DNA of 6,690 nucleotides from Caryophanales bacterium UBA4100 (GCA_002383285.1 DFXU01000109.1:1-6690), one strand, 5' to 3'. Counted from the first letter of the stretch, positions 1 through 5,747 are shown. The notes: a model not told the origin generated them from the sequence alone. Numbers and translations are program-made.

Positions 1-45
1 TCTTGGGGCGGCGGTAAGAGCAGGGGTGGCGGCTCGAAATGGTGA
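1..45 (+). CDS. C-terminal end of a Gly/Ser-rich protein, possibly TPM-domain (YgcG-like)
   Basis: Frame 1 is open from the window edge to TGA at 43-45 and encodes SWGGGKSRGGGSKW. A glycine/serine-rich tail ending in an aromatic residue is the usual C-terminus of TPM-domain (YgcG/YdjH-type) membrane proteins, and genes of that family lie beside pspA in Bacillus subtilis (ydjF to ydjI), which fits the neighbouring pspA here. The stretch is GC-rich compared with the following 200 bases, consistent with glycine codons. Only 14 codons are visible, so the family is inferred from composition and neighbourhood. Frame 2 is also open to about position 72 but gives no recognisable composition, so a non-coding reading cannot be excluded. 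The gene would converge on pspA. Confidence 0.4.
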   Translation, partial: SWGGGKSRGGGSKW

Positions 46-87
46 TGGATGCCGACGTCAAGAGAAGTCCTAATCACAACCATTTCG
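35..87. repeat. 9-bp inverted repeat overlapping the partial gene's stop codon
   Basis: CGAAATGGT at 35-43 is the exact reverse complement of ACCATTTCG at 79-87, separated by 35 nt. A second nested pair, CTAATC (70-75) and GATTAG (92-97), overlaps the right arm. No U-run follows on either strand, so this is not a standard Rho-independent terminator. It could fold the 3' end of the partial gene's mRNA. Confidence 0.4.
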
Positions 88-97
88 GGGGAGATTA

Positions 98-214
98 GCC
101 GGGTCTATCGTAGTTAAAGCGAGGCAATAGCGCTATAGTTCTTTCTTCATGTACTAATTCAAGTGAAAATTCTTTGTAAGAATAACACTAGCTTCAGCGT
201 AATTACTGTCGTAA
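98..214. other. Intergenic stretch with no gene between convergent genes
   Basis: No convincing coding frame or RNA gene is seen here. The stretch contains a perfect 10-bp palindrome ATAGCGCTAT at 127-136 and a small hairpin, ATTCTT (169-174) with AAGAAT (178-183) around a 3-nt loop. Neither is followed by a U-run. It is the space between the partial + strand gene and the pspA terminator. Confidence 0.4.
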
Positions 215-260
215 CAAAAGAAGGGATAGAGAATCAGAAGATATCTGATAAACTCTATCC
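215..260 (-). terminator. Hairpin terminator for pspA
   Basis: On the minus strand, downstream of the pspA stop, GGATAGAG (224-231 on +) pairs with CTCTATCC (253-260). An inner ATCAG/CTGAT pair (233-237 and 245-249) continues the stem. Read in the pspA direction the hairpin is followed by a T-rich CTTCTTTTG. The U-tract is interrupted by C, so termination strength is uncertain. The distance from the pspA stop is about 20 nt. Confidence 0.6.
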
Positions 261-280
261 ATTCTTGGTCTTCAAATCTA

Positions 281-958
281 TTATTCCTTCTTCATCTCAG
301 CTTTAAGTGCTGCTAATTCGTCGTCGATATCTTTGTCTGATGAATCCTTGAGCATATCAGCGAATTTATCGTCGAGTGACTTGCCGTCATCTGCCAGCTC
401 CTGAGCAGCGTTAGCTTCATCATGCATCTGTTGAATCTTCTCTTCCATCCTCGCAAAGCTTGCACCTGCATTGTTACTCCCTACACCACTCATGGTTTGG
501 TTAATCTTCTGAGTAGCTCTTGCAGCTTGGGCTTGGGCTACTAAAGTACCCTTCTGGGCTTTCATCTCATCGACCTTATCCCGCATGTTCTGCAGCTGCT
601 TACGCAGCTTATCCGAATTGGCCTTTGCAATATCGTAATTGGCTTGTAAGGAATCTCGCTTCTCTGTATATCGCTTCTTATCTTGTAGAGCTTGACGGGC
701 TAATTCCTCCTCGCCTCTCTCCATAGCCTTACGAGCTTGCTGATCTCGCTTCTCAACCGTTTCAACCGCTTCCTTCAATTCTCGTTCGAATCGCTTCTCA
801 ACCGCCATCTGTGTAGTAACCGCTGCAGTTACTTTGGCAAGATCGTCTTCAAGCTCTCTAAGGATCTGCTCAATCATCTTCACAGGCTCTTCTAACTGAT
901 CCAGTGCTGCATTCGCGTTCGCTTTACCAATTCTAAATAATCTCTTGAAAAATCCCAT
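281..958 (-). CDS. pspA: PspA/IM30 family envelope-stress protein
   Basis: This 225-residue protein has the PspA/IM30 (Vipp1) layout. A short amphipathic N-terminal helix (GFFKRLFRIGKANANAALDQ) is followed by LEEPVKMIEQILRELEDDL and a long charged coiled coil to about residue 140. A Gly/Asn/Ser-containing break around 155-165 precedes a last helical segment ending in DDELAALKAEMKK. Family members form ESCRT-III-like oligomers on the inner face of the cytoplasmic membrane and protect it when proton motive force or lipid packing is disturbed. Length matches the family (about 220-230). The start is fixed by AGGAGG on the minus strand (967-972 on +), 8 nt before ATG. A sigma-W-type promoter lies upstream and a hairpin downstream, so it looks monocistronic. 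B. subtilis has two paralogues (PspA and LiaH); the sigma-W-type promoter favours PspA. Confidence 0.93.
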   Translation of the reverse strand: MGFFKRLFRIGKANANAALDQLEEPVKMIEQILRELEDDLAKVTAAVTTQMAVEKRFERELKEAVETVEKRDQQARKAMERGEEELARQALQDKKRYTEKRDSLQANYDIAKANSDKLRKQLQNMRDKVDEMKAQKGTLVAQAQAARATQKINQTMSGVGSNNAGASFARMEEKIQQMHDEANAAQELADDGKSLDDKFADMLKDSSDKDIDDELAALKAEMKKE

Positions 959-992
959 TGAGTGTTCCTCCTAAAAGTTATTGTTATGTATC

Positions 993-1020
993 GATACGAA
1001 AATATAGGGTTCAGGTTTCA
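993..1020 (-). promoter_or_regulatory. Sigma-W-type (ECF) promoter of pspA
   Basis: On the minus strand TGAAAC (1015-1020 on +) is followed after exactly 16 nt by CGTATC (993-998). This matches the B. subtilis sigma-W consensus TGAAAC-N16-CGTA at every core base. It would start transcription near 986-988 and give a leader of about 28 nt with AGGAGG 8 nt before the pspA ATG. B. subtilis pspA (ydjF) belongs to the sigma-W regulon, so motif and gene agree. Recognition by sigma-W itself, rather than a related ECF sigma, is inferred. Confidence 0.8.
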
Positions 1021-1066
1021 TTCATCTATAAGTATAACGAAATCATGTAGAATTTGGAAACGATTT

Positions 1067-1096
1067 TTGACGATGTATGCGCACTTCATTTATAAT
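1067..1096 (+). promoter_or_regulatory. Sigma-A-like promoter of the phosphodiesterase/CDF pair
   Basis: TTGACG (1067-1072) and a perfect TATAAT (1091-1096) are separated by 18 bp. This predicts a start near 1103 and a leader of about 58 nt before the ATG at 1161. It diverges from the pspA promoter, with about 45 bp between the two -35 elements. Confidence 0.65.
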
Positions 1097-1160
1097 TGAT
1101 ATATAGAAATAGTTGTACACAATGTAGGTAATATGTGTTCGTTTCAAGGAGGAGTTCACT

Positions 1161-1658
1161 ATGCTGCTAGGTATCATCTCAGACACGCACATGCCACATA
1201 TGGCCAAGGGGCTACCTGATGGGCTCTTACGAGATATGGAGAAAGTTGATTATATCCTACACGCTGGAGATTGGAATAGCATGGATGTCTATGACCGGCT
1301 AAGTCAGCTCGCGCCTGTGGATGGGGTCGCAGGGAATACGGATGGCATGGAAATTATAGAGCGCTTCGGTTATCAGAAGGTGCTTACATATGAATCAAGG
1401 AAAATTGGTATTGTTCATGGACACGGTATGAGGGGGACAACAGAGGACAACGCGCTAGGGGCATTCAGTGGGGAGGAGGTCGATTGTATCGTGTTCGGCC
1501 ATTCACATATTCCAGTCATCAAGAGTGCCAACGGTATCTTATTAATCAACCCAGGATCACCGACCGATAAACGAAGGCAGCCCCGATATTCGTATGCTAT
1601 TCTTGAGATCGATGAGTTATTGCGGGCAAGACACGTATTCTTCGATAGTAAAATATAA
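1161..1658 (+). CDS. YfcE/MJ0936-family metallophosphodiesterase
   Basis: The 165-residue cytosolic protein carries the full calcineurin-like metal-binding set: SDTH (residues 7-10), HAGD (34-37), GNTD (58-61), HGHG (86-89) and GHSH (113-116). These place D8, H10, D37, N59, H86, H114 and H116 around a two-metal site. Family members such as E. coli YfcE hydrolyse phosphodiesters in vitro with Mn2+ or similar metals; the physiological substrate is not known. Length is typical (about 160-180). The start has AAGGAGG 8 nt upstream (1146-1152), and a good sigma-A-like promoter precedes it. The CDF metal exporter begins 26 nt after the stop with no terminator between, suggesting cotranscription. This is not RdgB or a serine/threonine protein phosphatase, since the protein is too short and lacks the longer PPP signatures. 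Confidence 0.9.
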   Translation: MLLGIISDTHMPHMAKGLPDGLLRDMEKVDYILHAGDWNSMDVYDRLSQLAPVDGVAGNTDGMEIIERFGYQKVLTYESRKIGIVHGHGMRGTTEDNALGAFSGEEVDCIVFGHSHIPVIKSANGILLINPGSPTDKRRQPRYSYAILEIDELLRARHVFFDSKI

Positions 1659-1684
1659 CTATATCACAGTAATGCAACCTAGGA

Positions 1685-2650
1685 GTGATCGATATAGAGG
1701 ATCATGACAATCATCAGCAATCGAATGGACACACTCACGAGCATTCACATAATCATAGTCATGGGCATAACCACCACCACGGGCCGAACAATAAGAAAGG
1801 CTTGACGATTGCTCTTATCATCACAGCTGGCATTATGCTTCTAGAGTTCTTCGGCGGATTATTCACTAACAGTCTTGCGCTACTAGCTGATTCAGGACAT
1901 ATGCTTAGTGATGTGGCGGCGCTAGCGCTAAGCTTGATGGCTATCTGGTTTGCAGCAAAGCCACCTTCACCGAATAAGACTTACGGCTTCTATCGTTTCG
2001 AAATTTTAGCAGCGCTTATGAATGGCATCTCATTATTTCTCATTAGCGGGTTTATTATATGGGAAGCCTACGACCGTTTCTTGGATCCGCCTAAGGTGGC
2101 GAGCGGAGGCATGATGATCATTGCGTGCGTTGGACTGATTGCCAATATACTGAGTGCGTGGTCGCTAATGAGACAAGGTGATGTGAAGCATAACATCAAT
2201 GTGCGCAGTGCTTATCTGCATATTATCGGGGATGCACTAAGCTCTGTAGGGGCAATAGTTGCTGGACTCTTGATGCTCATCTTCGCTTGGTACATAGCTG
2301 ATCCGATCATCAGTGTGTTAGTCGCCTTGCTTATTCTAAAGAGTGCGTGGAGTGTGATGAAGGTTACGGTTCATATTCTGATGGAGGGTACACCAATTAC
2401 CGTGAATTCTGTTGATTTGAAGTTGACATTATTGGGTATAGAAGGAGTAATGGATGTTCATGACCTTCATATCTGGACGATTACATCAGGACTAGATTCA
2501 TTGTCGTGTCATATGCTGATAGAAGACACCCATGATTCTCAGGCTATACTTCAAACAGCAATACGTATCATCGAGGACACATACAAAATCAAGCATACCA
2601 CGATCCAAATCGAGAAGTCGAATTTGCAGCACGCAGAGAATAAAGTGTAG
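1685..2650 (+). CDS. CDF-family divalent cation efflux transporter (CzcD/ZitB-like)
   Basis: This 321-residue protein is a cation diffusion facilitator that exchanges cytosolic Zn2+, Cd2+ or Co2+ for protons at the cytoplasmic membrane. The N-terminus (residues 7-32) has 12 histidines. Six membrane segments follow from about residue 40 to 225. The transport site is given by the two HxxxD motifs, H72/D76 in TM2 (ADSGHMLSDV) and H179/D183 in TM5 (HIIGDALSS), as in zinc-type CzcD proteins. A cytosolic C-terminal domain carries DVHDLHIWTITSG. Length is typical (about 300-320). The start is awkward: GTG at 1685 is the only canonical start that keeps the His-rich tail, but the sole ribosome binding site (AGGAG, 1681-1685) overlaps it. 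Translation may be coupled to the upstream phosphodiesterase gene, or a non-canonical codon may be used. Metal specificity within the family is not resolved by sequence alone. Confidence 0.92.
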   Translation: MIDIEDHDNHQQSNGHTHEHSHNHSHGHNHHHGPNNKKGLTIALIITAGIMLLEFFGGLFTNSLALLADSGHMLSDVAALALSLMAIWFAAKPPSPNKTYGFYRFEILAALMNGISLFLISGFIIWEAYDRFLDPPKVASGGMMIIACVGLIANILSAWSLMRQGDVKHNINVRSAYLHIIGDALSSVGAIVAGLLMLIFAWYIADPIISVLVALLILKSAWSVMKVTVHILMEGTPITVNSVDLKLTLLGIEGVMDVHDLHIWTITSGLDSLSCHMLIEDTHDSQAILQTAIRIIEDTYKIKHTTIQIEKSNLQHAENKV

Positions 2651-2672
2651 TTTTGAAGTACTTAGATATATT

Positions 2673-2702
2673 TTGCTAAAGCTCCCAATATAATAGTATA
2701 AA
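2673..2702 (+). promoter_or_regulatory. Sigma-A-like promoter of the zinc-knuckle mini-gene
   Basis: TTGCTA (2673-2678) and a perfect TATAAT (2697-2702) are 18 bp apart, giving a start near 2709 and a short leader containing AAAGGAGG. A second TATAAT at 2689-2694 lacks a suitable -35. The spacer contains AGCTCCCA, which recurs inverted after the gene. Confidence 0.5.
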
Positions 2703-2732
2703 TTGCTTGTAGCTCTTAAAGGAGGTATAACA

Positions 2733-2906
2733 ATGAAATGTAAAGAATGTGATGGGCTTGGTTTGTTGGATTGTGGTCAATGTAAGGGTGAAGGATTCGA
2801 TTACGGTACTCATAAATGTGAAGGGTGTGCAGGCGACGGGAGGATTGCTTGTGTCTCGTGTAGTGGAAGTGGGAAGATAAGCATTCTCGATCGTATTAAA
2901 AAGTAA
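2733..2906 (+). CDS. Small protein with four DnaJ-type CxxCxGxG zinc knuckles
   Basis: The 57-residue protein consists almost wholly of four CxxCxGxG motifs at residues 3-10, 14-21, 29-36 and 40-47, followed by a short tail KISILDRIKK. Eight cysteines suit two zinc ions, as in the DnaJ cysteine-rich domain, but J-domain and substrate-binding parts are absent. The two halves (3-21 and 29-47) have identical spacing, suggesting internal duplication. ATG 2733 is chosen over a TTG at 2703 because AAAGGAGG (2718-2725) sits 7 nt before it, and the residues added from the TTG are encoded over the ribosome binding site. Stand-alone proteins of this type include anti-TRAP (RtpA), about 53 residues, which inhibits the trp attenuation protein. 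That family has fewer knuckles, so this is only an analogy. A role as a zinc-dependent protein-binding module is inferred. Confidence 0.8.
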   Translation: MKCKECDGLGLLDCGQCKGEGFDYGTHKCEGCAGDGRIACVSCSGSGKISILDRIKK

Positions 2907-2950
2907 GTTGCATATGGGAGCTGTAGTAATAATAAATTAGTAAGGTATAT

Positions 2951-2979
2951 AAGGATCTCAGGGATAGCCTGAGGTCCTT
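2951..2979 (+). terminator. Hairpin terminator after the zinc-knuckle gene
   Basis: AAGGATCTCAGG (2951-2962) pairs with CCTGAGGTCCTT (2968-2979) over 12 bp with one G-U pair and a 5-nt loop. The U-tract after it is poor (CGTATATTGT), but stem strength and position, 45 nt after one stop and 54 nt before the next start, suit a terminator. Confidence 0.6.
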
Positions 2980-3032
2980 CGTATATTGTATCGACTTAGT
3001 CAACTTTATCCTGTAGAGAGAAGGCGAATAGG

Positions 3033-3974
3033 GTGCTAAATGCGTGGAATGAACGGCTGGGATCATGGCGAGTAGACTGGGCTAACCAAGATAAATGGCA
3101 TAGACAGTTAGAACAACTGGAGCAAGAACGGAGCGGTATGCAGGAGGAAGCTGAGCAGTGGCTTGAATTGTTGAAGAAGGGACAACGGGATGTAGATCAG
3201 CTAACACGTATGAGTATAAGCAATTTGTTCTATACAATGCTCGGTAAGAAAGCGAATCAGCTAGACGAACAGCAGAAGGAAGTAGTAGAAGCAACACTGA
3301 AGTATGACGAGGCTGCAAAAACTGTCACGGACATGAGCAGGGAAATCATCGATTTAGAAGACAAGCTACGTGATCTGGGAAATCTAGAAGCAGAATACAC
3401 GCTCATCATACAGGAGAAGGAACGTCTCATTCATGATACCAATTCACCAATGAGTCAAGCTATATATGAAGTCGTCGAGCTTTTGGCAGAAGCGCGGGGA
3501 TATCTAAGAGAAGTGAATGAAGCTATTGCAGCAGGTGATGGTGTATTACACTCGCTTTATCTTGCCCAGGATAGTCTGGGTTCAGCGGGGCGATGGGGAG
3601 CTTGGGATATGCTAGGAGGAGGTATGATTTCAACGGCGATCAAGCATAGCAGAATAAATGATTCCAAGGAGCATATTCATGATGCTCAGCGAAGAATGAG
3701 ACATTTTCACAAAGAATTGAAGGATATTGAAAGGCATATAGAGGTGCATTTTGACACTGGGGGTATATTGAAGTTTGCTGACTTCTTCTTCGATGGGTTG
3801 ATTGTGGATTGGGTTGTTCAAGGACGAATTCGCAATTCGGAGGAACAGGTCGTAACGTACAGCAGGAAAATTGCCAAGATCATGGAGCAACTACGAACAG
3901 AACGGGGGTCTTGGGACAATCGACTGGTCATCCTGCAGAAGGAATACACGACATTGATTGAAGAAGCAAAATAA
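3033..3974 (+). CDS. Coiled-coil protein of unknown function with WGxWDMLGGG motif
   Basis: I cannot assign a function to this 313-residue protein. It is predicted to be cytosolic, with no signal peptide and no clear membrane helix. Long charged helices with heptad-like character cover about 20-55, 75-135, 210-240 and 268-312. Between the helical arms lies a Trp/Gly-rich segment, GRWGAWDMLGGG (186-197), followed by AIKHSRINDSKEHIHDAQRRM. From memory, similar motifs occur in uncharacterised Firmicutes coiled-coil proteins. A hydrophobic stretch, ILKFADFFFDGLIVDWVVQGRI (245-266), may be an amphipathic packing or membrane-contact helix. The GTG start is supported by AGAAGG (3019-3024), 8 nt upstream. 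No terminator separates it from the next gene, so it probably leads a three-gene operon. It could be a structural or scaffolding protein; this is inference only. Confidence 0.75.
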   Translation: MLNAWNERLGSWRVDWANQDKWHRQLEQLEQERSGMQEEAEQWLELLKKGQRDVDQLTRMSISNLFYTMLGKKANQLDEQQKEVVEATLKYDEAAKTVTDMSREIIDLEDKLRDLGNLEAEYTLIIQEKERLIHDTNSPMSQAIYEVVELLAEARGYLREVNEAIAAGDGVLHSLYLAQDSLGSAGRWGAWDMLGGGMISTAIKHSRINDSKEHIHDAQRRMRHFHKELKDIERHIEVHFDTGGILKFADFFFDGLIVDWVVQGRIRNSEEQVVTYSRKIAKIMEQLRTERGSWDNRLVILQKEYTTLIEEAK

Positions 3975-4043
3975 GGGTACTAGAAAAAGTTAGTACTAGG
4001 AAATTCATTGTGGTCTGGTAAGCTGGAGTTGAGGTGACTATTC

Positions 4044-4280
4044 ATGGAACCAATACTGCAGGAGCGGGTTAATATAGTAAGACAATACGAGGTACACTGC
4101 TATAGTGTATGTTATTATTTACTACAAGATGAGAAGTTAGCGGTTATGGCAGCACAAGAGGTAGTTGCGAGATTGCTTCAAGATGAGAGAATCTGCGAAG
4201 GTTCTGATTCGGGCATTAGGCTGTACATAAAGAAAGAATCTATGAAGCAATCATTAAGAGTTATCTATTCGGAGGAGTGA
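4044..4280 (+). CDS. Small protein resembling ECF sigma-factor region 2 only
   Basis: The 78-residue product is not firmly recognised. Residues 15-47 (Y15 to D47, including YYLLQDEKLA and AAQEVVARLLQ) follow the pattern of sigma-70 region 2.1-2.2, in which a helix with a Y-x-L-L-x-D core is followed by A-x-x-x-x-Q-E-V. The usual acidic A-E-D before the QEV motif is replaced by A-V-M-A. There is no room for region 4, so it could not act as a complete sigma factor. It may be a degenerate remnant, or a small protein that keeps the core-RNA-polymerase-binding surface. The start is supported by GAGGTGA (4031-4037), 6 nt before ATG. Its TGA (4278-4280) lies 3 nt before the next start, and its last codons carry that gene's ribosome binding site, so translation is probably coupled. 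Confidence 0.65.
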   Translation: MEPILQERVNIVRQYEVHCYSVCYYLLQDEKLAVMAAQEVVARLLQDERICEGSDSGIRLYIKKESMKQSLRVIYSEE

Positions 4281-4283
4281 GTG

Positions 4284-4766
4284 ATGATGAAGGATTATTT
4301 ATTCACACAATTAGACTTTGTTCGAAGAATTACGTTAAAGGCAGTTGATGGAATCGCTGAAGATGTTGCAGACACGATACATCCTGGCTTCAGAAACAAT
4401 ATTCGTTGGAATTTGGGACATATCTATCTTGTTCAAGAGAGATTCGCTTTTCATTTGTTAGGCTTACCTCAAGCTAATCCAGATCACTATCCTGATCTAT
4501 TCGCAATGGGTACTTCACCACTGAACTGGATTGATGAGCCCCCAGCGATGAGTGAAATTACTCGATTATTACGTGAGCAGCCAGAGCGGATACATGCTTT
4601 ACTTGTTCATCGATTGGATGAGAAGCTGGAGAAGCCCTATACAACATCAAGCGGCCTTACGCTTGAAACGGTCAGGGAGCTACTGAATTTCTCGCTGTAT
4701 CACGAAGGAATGCACTTTAGCTGTATTAAGATATATAAAGCTCTATCAGCCTACTCAAAGCAATAG
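4284..4766 (+). CDS. DinB/YfiT-like putative metal-dependent enzyme
   Basis: This 160-residue protein matches the DinB-like four-helix bundle superfamily (DinB_2 type). The metal-binding histidine triad is visible: H46 in NLGHIYLVQE, and H140 and H144 in YHEGMHFSCI. Family members bind Ni2+ or Zn2+; some are thiol S-transferases using bacillithiol or mycothiol, others have no known reaction. Length is typical (150-175). ATG 4284 is chosen because GGAGG (4271-4275) is 8 nt upstream; GTG 4281 and ATG 4287 are possible alternatives. It is the third gene of the probable operon and is tightly coupled to the sigma-like small gene. No terminator is seen after it before the next promoter. Substrate is unknown; a role in thiol-dependent detoxification is inferred from the family. 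Confidence 0.85.
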   Translation: MMKDYLFTQLDFVRRITLKAVDGIAEDVADTIHPGFRNNIRWNLGHIYLVQERFAFHLLGLPQANPDHYPDLFAMGTSPLNWIDEPPAMSEITRLLREQPERIHALLVHRLDEKLEKPYTTSSGLTLETVRELLNFSLYHEGMHFSCIKIYKALSAYSKQ

Positions 4767-4770
4767 AAGG

Positions 4771-4799
4771 TTGGCAATGATATATAATTTCAGTATGAT
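4771..4799 (+). promoter_or_regulatory. Sigma-A-like promoter of the small membrane protein gene
   Basis: TTGGCA (4771-4776) and TATGAT (4794-4799) each match the consensus at five of six bases and have the ideal 17-bp spacing. Transcription would start near 4806, about 30 nt before the ATG at 4836. Its position directly after the DinB-like gene implies that the membrane protein is a separate unit. Confidence 0.6.
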
Positions 4800-4835
4800 A
4801 GGGATAAGACTACTACTGATGTGGAGGTTTATCCA

Positions 4836-5132
4836 ATGTCTCGAATTTCCCTAACGCTAATCATTGCAGTATTGTTATCCCTTGTTGCCAATATAGGTTT
4901 GGCTCAAAACTACACCAGCAGCTTAATACCGGGAGTGCATGATGGAATTGGTATAACTAATTTCATTGCAGAGATCATTATTGTGAGTGAATCATGGACA
5001 CCCGAATTATTCCGATCCTACTTCGAGAATTCATTGATCGTGACACTTCTACTACTATTACTTCTTGTTATATCTCTGGTATTCAAGAAACGAGATAGAG
5101 CGTGGGGTTATTACGGATCGAGTATTAGGTAG
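4836..5132 (+). CDS. Small two-helix membrane protein, function unknown
   Basis: The 98-residue product has a hydrophobic N-terminal segment (residues 4-23), either a signal anchor or a cleavable signal with A23-Q24 as a plausible cleavage site. A roughly 40-residue outer loop containing SESWTPELFRSYFENS follows. A second very leucine-rich helix (66-83) is capped by KKRDR, giving a cytosolic C-terminus by the positive-inside rule. I do not recognise the family. ATG 4836 is preferred to GTG 4821 because GGAGG (4823-4827) lies 8 nt upstream and would otherwise sit inside the coding sequence. It has its own promoter and a probable terminator at 5185-5225, so it looks monocistronic. A small envelope or sensor protein is possible, but nothing in the sequence fixes the role. 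Confidence 0.7.
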   Translation: MSRISLTLIIAVLLSLVANIGLAQNYTSSLIPGVHDGIGITNFIAEIIIVSESWTPELFRSYFENSLIVTLLLLLLLVISLVFKKRDRAWGYYGSSIR

Positions 5133-5184
5133 TGAGTGAGATTCGGGGACAGATCCGAAATTTCTATAATTGCTCGGTTCGTAT

Positions 5185-5225
5185 AAGGGGCCTCCTCGGT
5201 ATTATCTGAGAGCTCCTTTCTTCCT
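5185..5225 (+). terminator. Probable terminator between the small membrane gene and mscL
   Basis: AAGGGGC (5185-5191) pairs with GCTCCTT (5212-5218), including one G-U pair, with an inner CTC/GAG helix. A pyrimidine-rich TCTTCC tail follows. The stem is imperfect and the U-tract weak, so confidence is moderate. A smaller TTCGG/CCGAA hairpin lies just upstream near 5143-5160. Confidence 0.5.
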
Positions 5226-5278
5226 GGGAACAATAACTTTATACATAAACATTAATTTACATGAATGGTGGAATCACG

Positions 5279-5656
5279 ATGTGGAAGGAATTTAAAGCAT
5301 TCGCATTCAAGGGCAATGTAATTGATCTAGCTGTTGGAGTTATTATCGGTTTGGCATTTGGGAAGATTGTCACATCCGTTGTGAATGATATGATCATGCC
5401 GATCTTTGGAATCATCTCTGGTGGGGTGAATGTGGCTGGATTGGAGTATACATACGATGAAGCGATAATCAAATATGGTGCTTTTCTTCAGTCAGTTATT
5501 GATTTCTTCATCATTGCATTCTCCGTCTTCTTGTTCGTCAAATTCATTAATAGGATGAAACGCAAGGAAGAAGCAAAGCCAGCTGTTGTGCCATCTCCTA
5601 CCAAGGATCAGTTGTTGCTTGAGGAGATTAGGGATTTATTGAAGAAGGGTCGTTGA
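5279..5656 (+). CDS. mscL: Large-conductance mechanosensitive channel MscL
   Basis: This 125-residue protein is a typical MscL, the homopentameric membrane channel that opens under high membrane tension to release solutes on hypo-osmotic shock. The N-terminus MWKEFKAFAFKGNVIDLAVG leads into TM1 (about 14-40), with the glycine-rich pore sequence GVIIGLAFGKIVTS and NDMIMP at its end. A short outer loop precedes TM2 (about 68-93), FINRMKRKEE and the C-terminal bundle helix LLEEIRDLLKK. The loop is shorter than in the 136-residue E. coli protein, as in other Gram-positive MscLs. ATG 5279 is chosen over ATG 5261 because GGTGG (5267-5271) lies 7 nt before it and the family normally starts MWKEF; no ribosome binding site precedes 5261. 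A weak -10 (TATACA, 5240-5245) may serve it. Confidence 0.95.
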   Translation: MWKEFKAFAFKGNVIDLAVGVIIGLAFGKIVTSVVNDMIMPIFGIISGGVNVAGLEYTYDEAIIKYGAFLQSVIDFFIIAFSVFLFVKFINRMKRKEEAKPAVVPSPTKDQLLLEEIRDLLKKGR

Positions 5657-5747
5657 GTAACTATATTATGAGTATCTATTGAGTATAACTGGCTAAGTAA
5701 AAAGTGGTTGTCATTAATGTAGCTTAGTATATTCATACACTGCTCAT

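Noticed and set aside
127..136. 10-bp palindrome ATAGCGCTAT between convergent genes
   Set aside because: It lies between two gene ends, not near a promoter, and has no partner site; kept only as a note in the intergenic entry.
520..726. Open frame on the + strand opposite pspA
   Set aside because: It is a shadow of the PspA coiled-coil gene with no ribosome binding site and an implausible composition.
1113..1122. TTGT-AC-ACAA dyad in the leader of the phosphodiesterase gene
   Set aside because: Only four bases per arm; expected by chance in AT-rich DNA and no second copy seen.
3975..3998. GTACTA/TAGTAC hairpin after the coiled-coil gene
   Set aside because: Only six AT-rich pairs and no U-tract; the next gene has no promoter of its own, so this is unlikely to terminate transcription.
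5217..5245. Promoter for mscL with TTTCTT and TATACA
   Set aside because: The -10 is reasonable, but the -35 is poor and overlaps the terminator tail, so it is only mentioned in the mscL entry.
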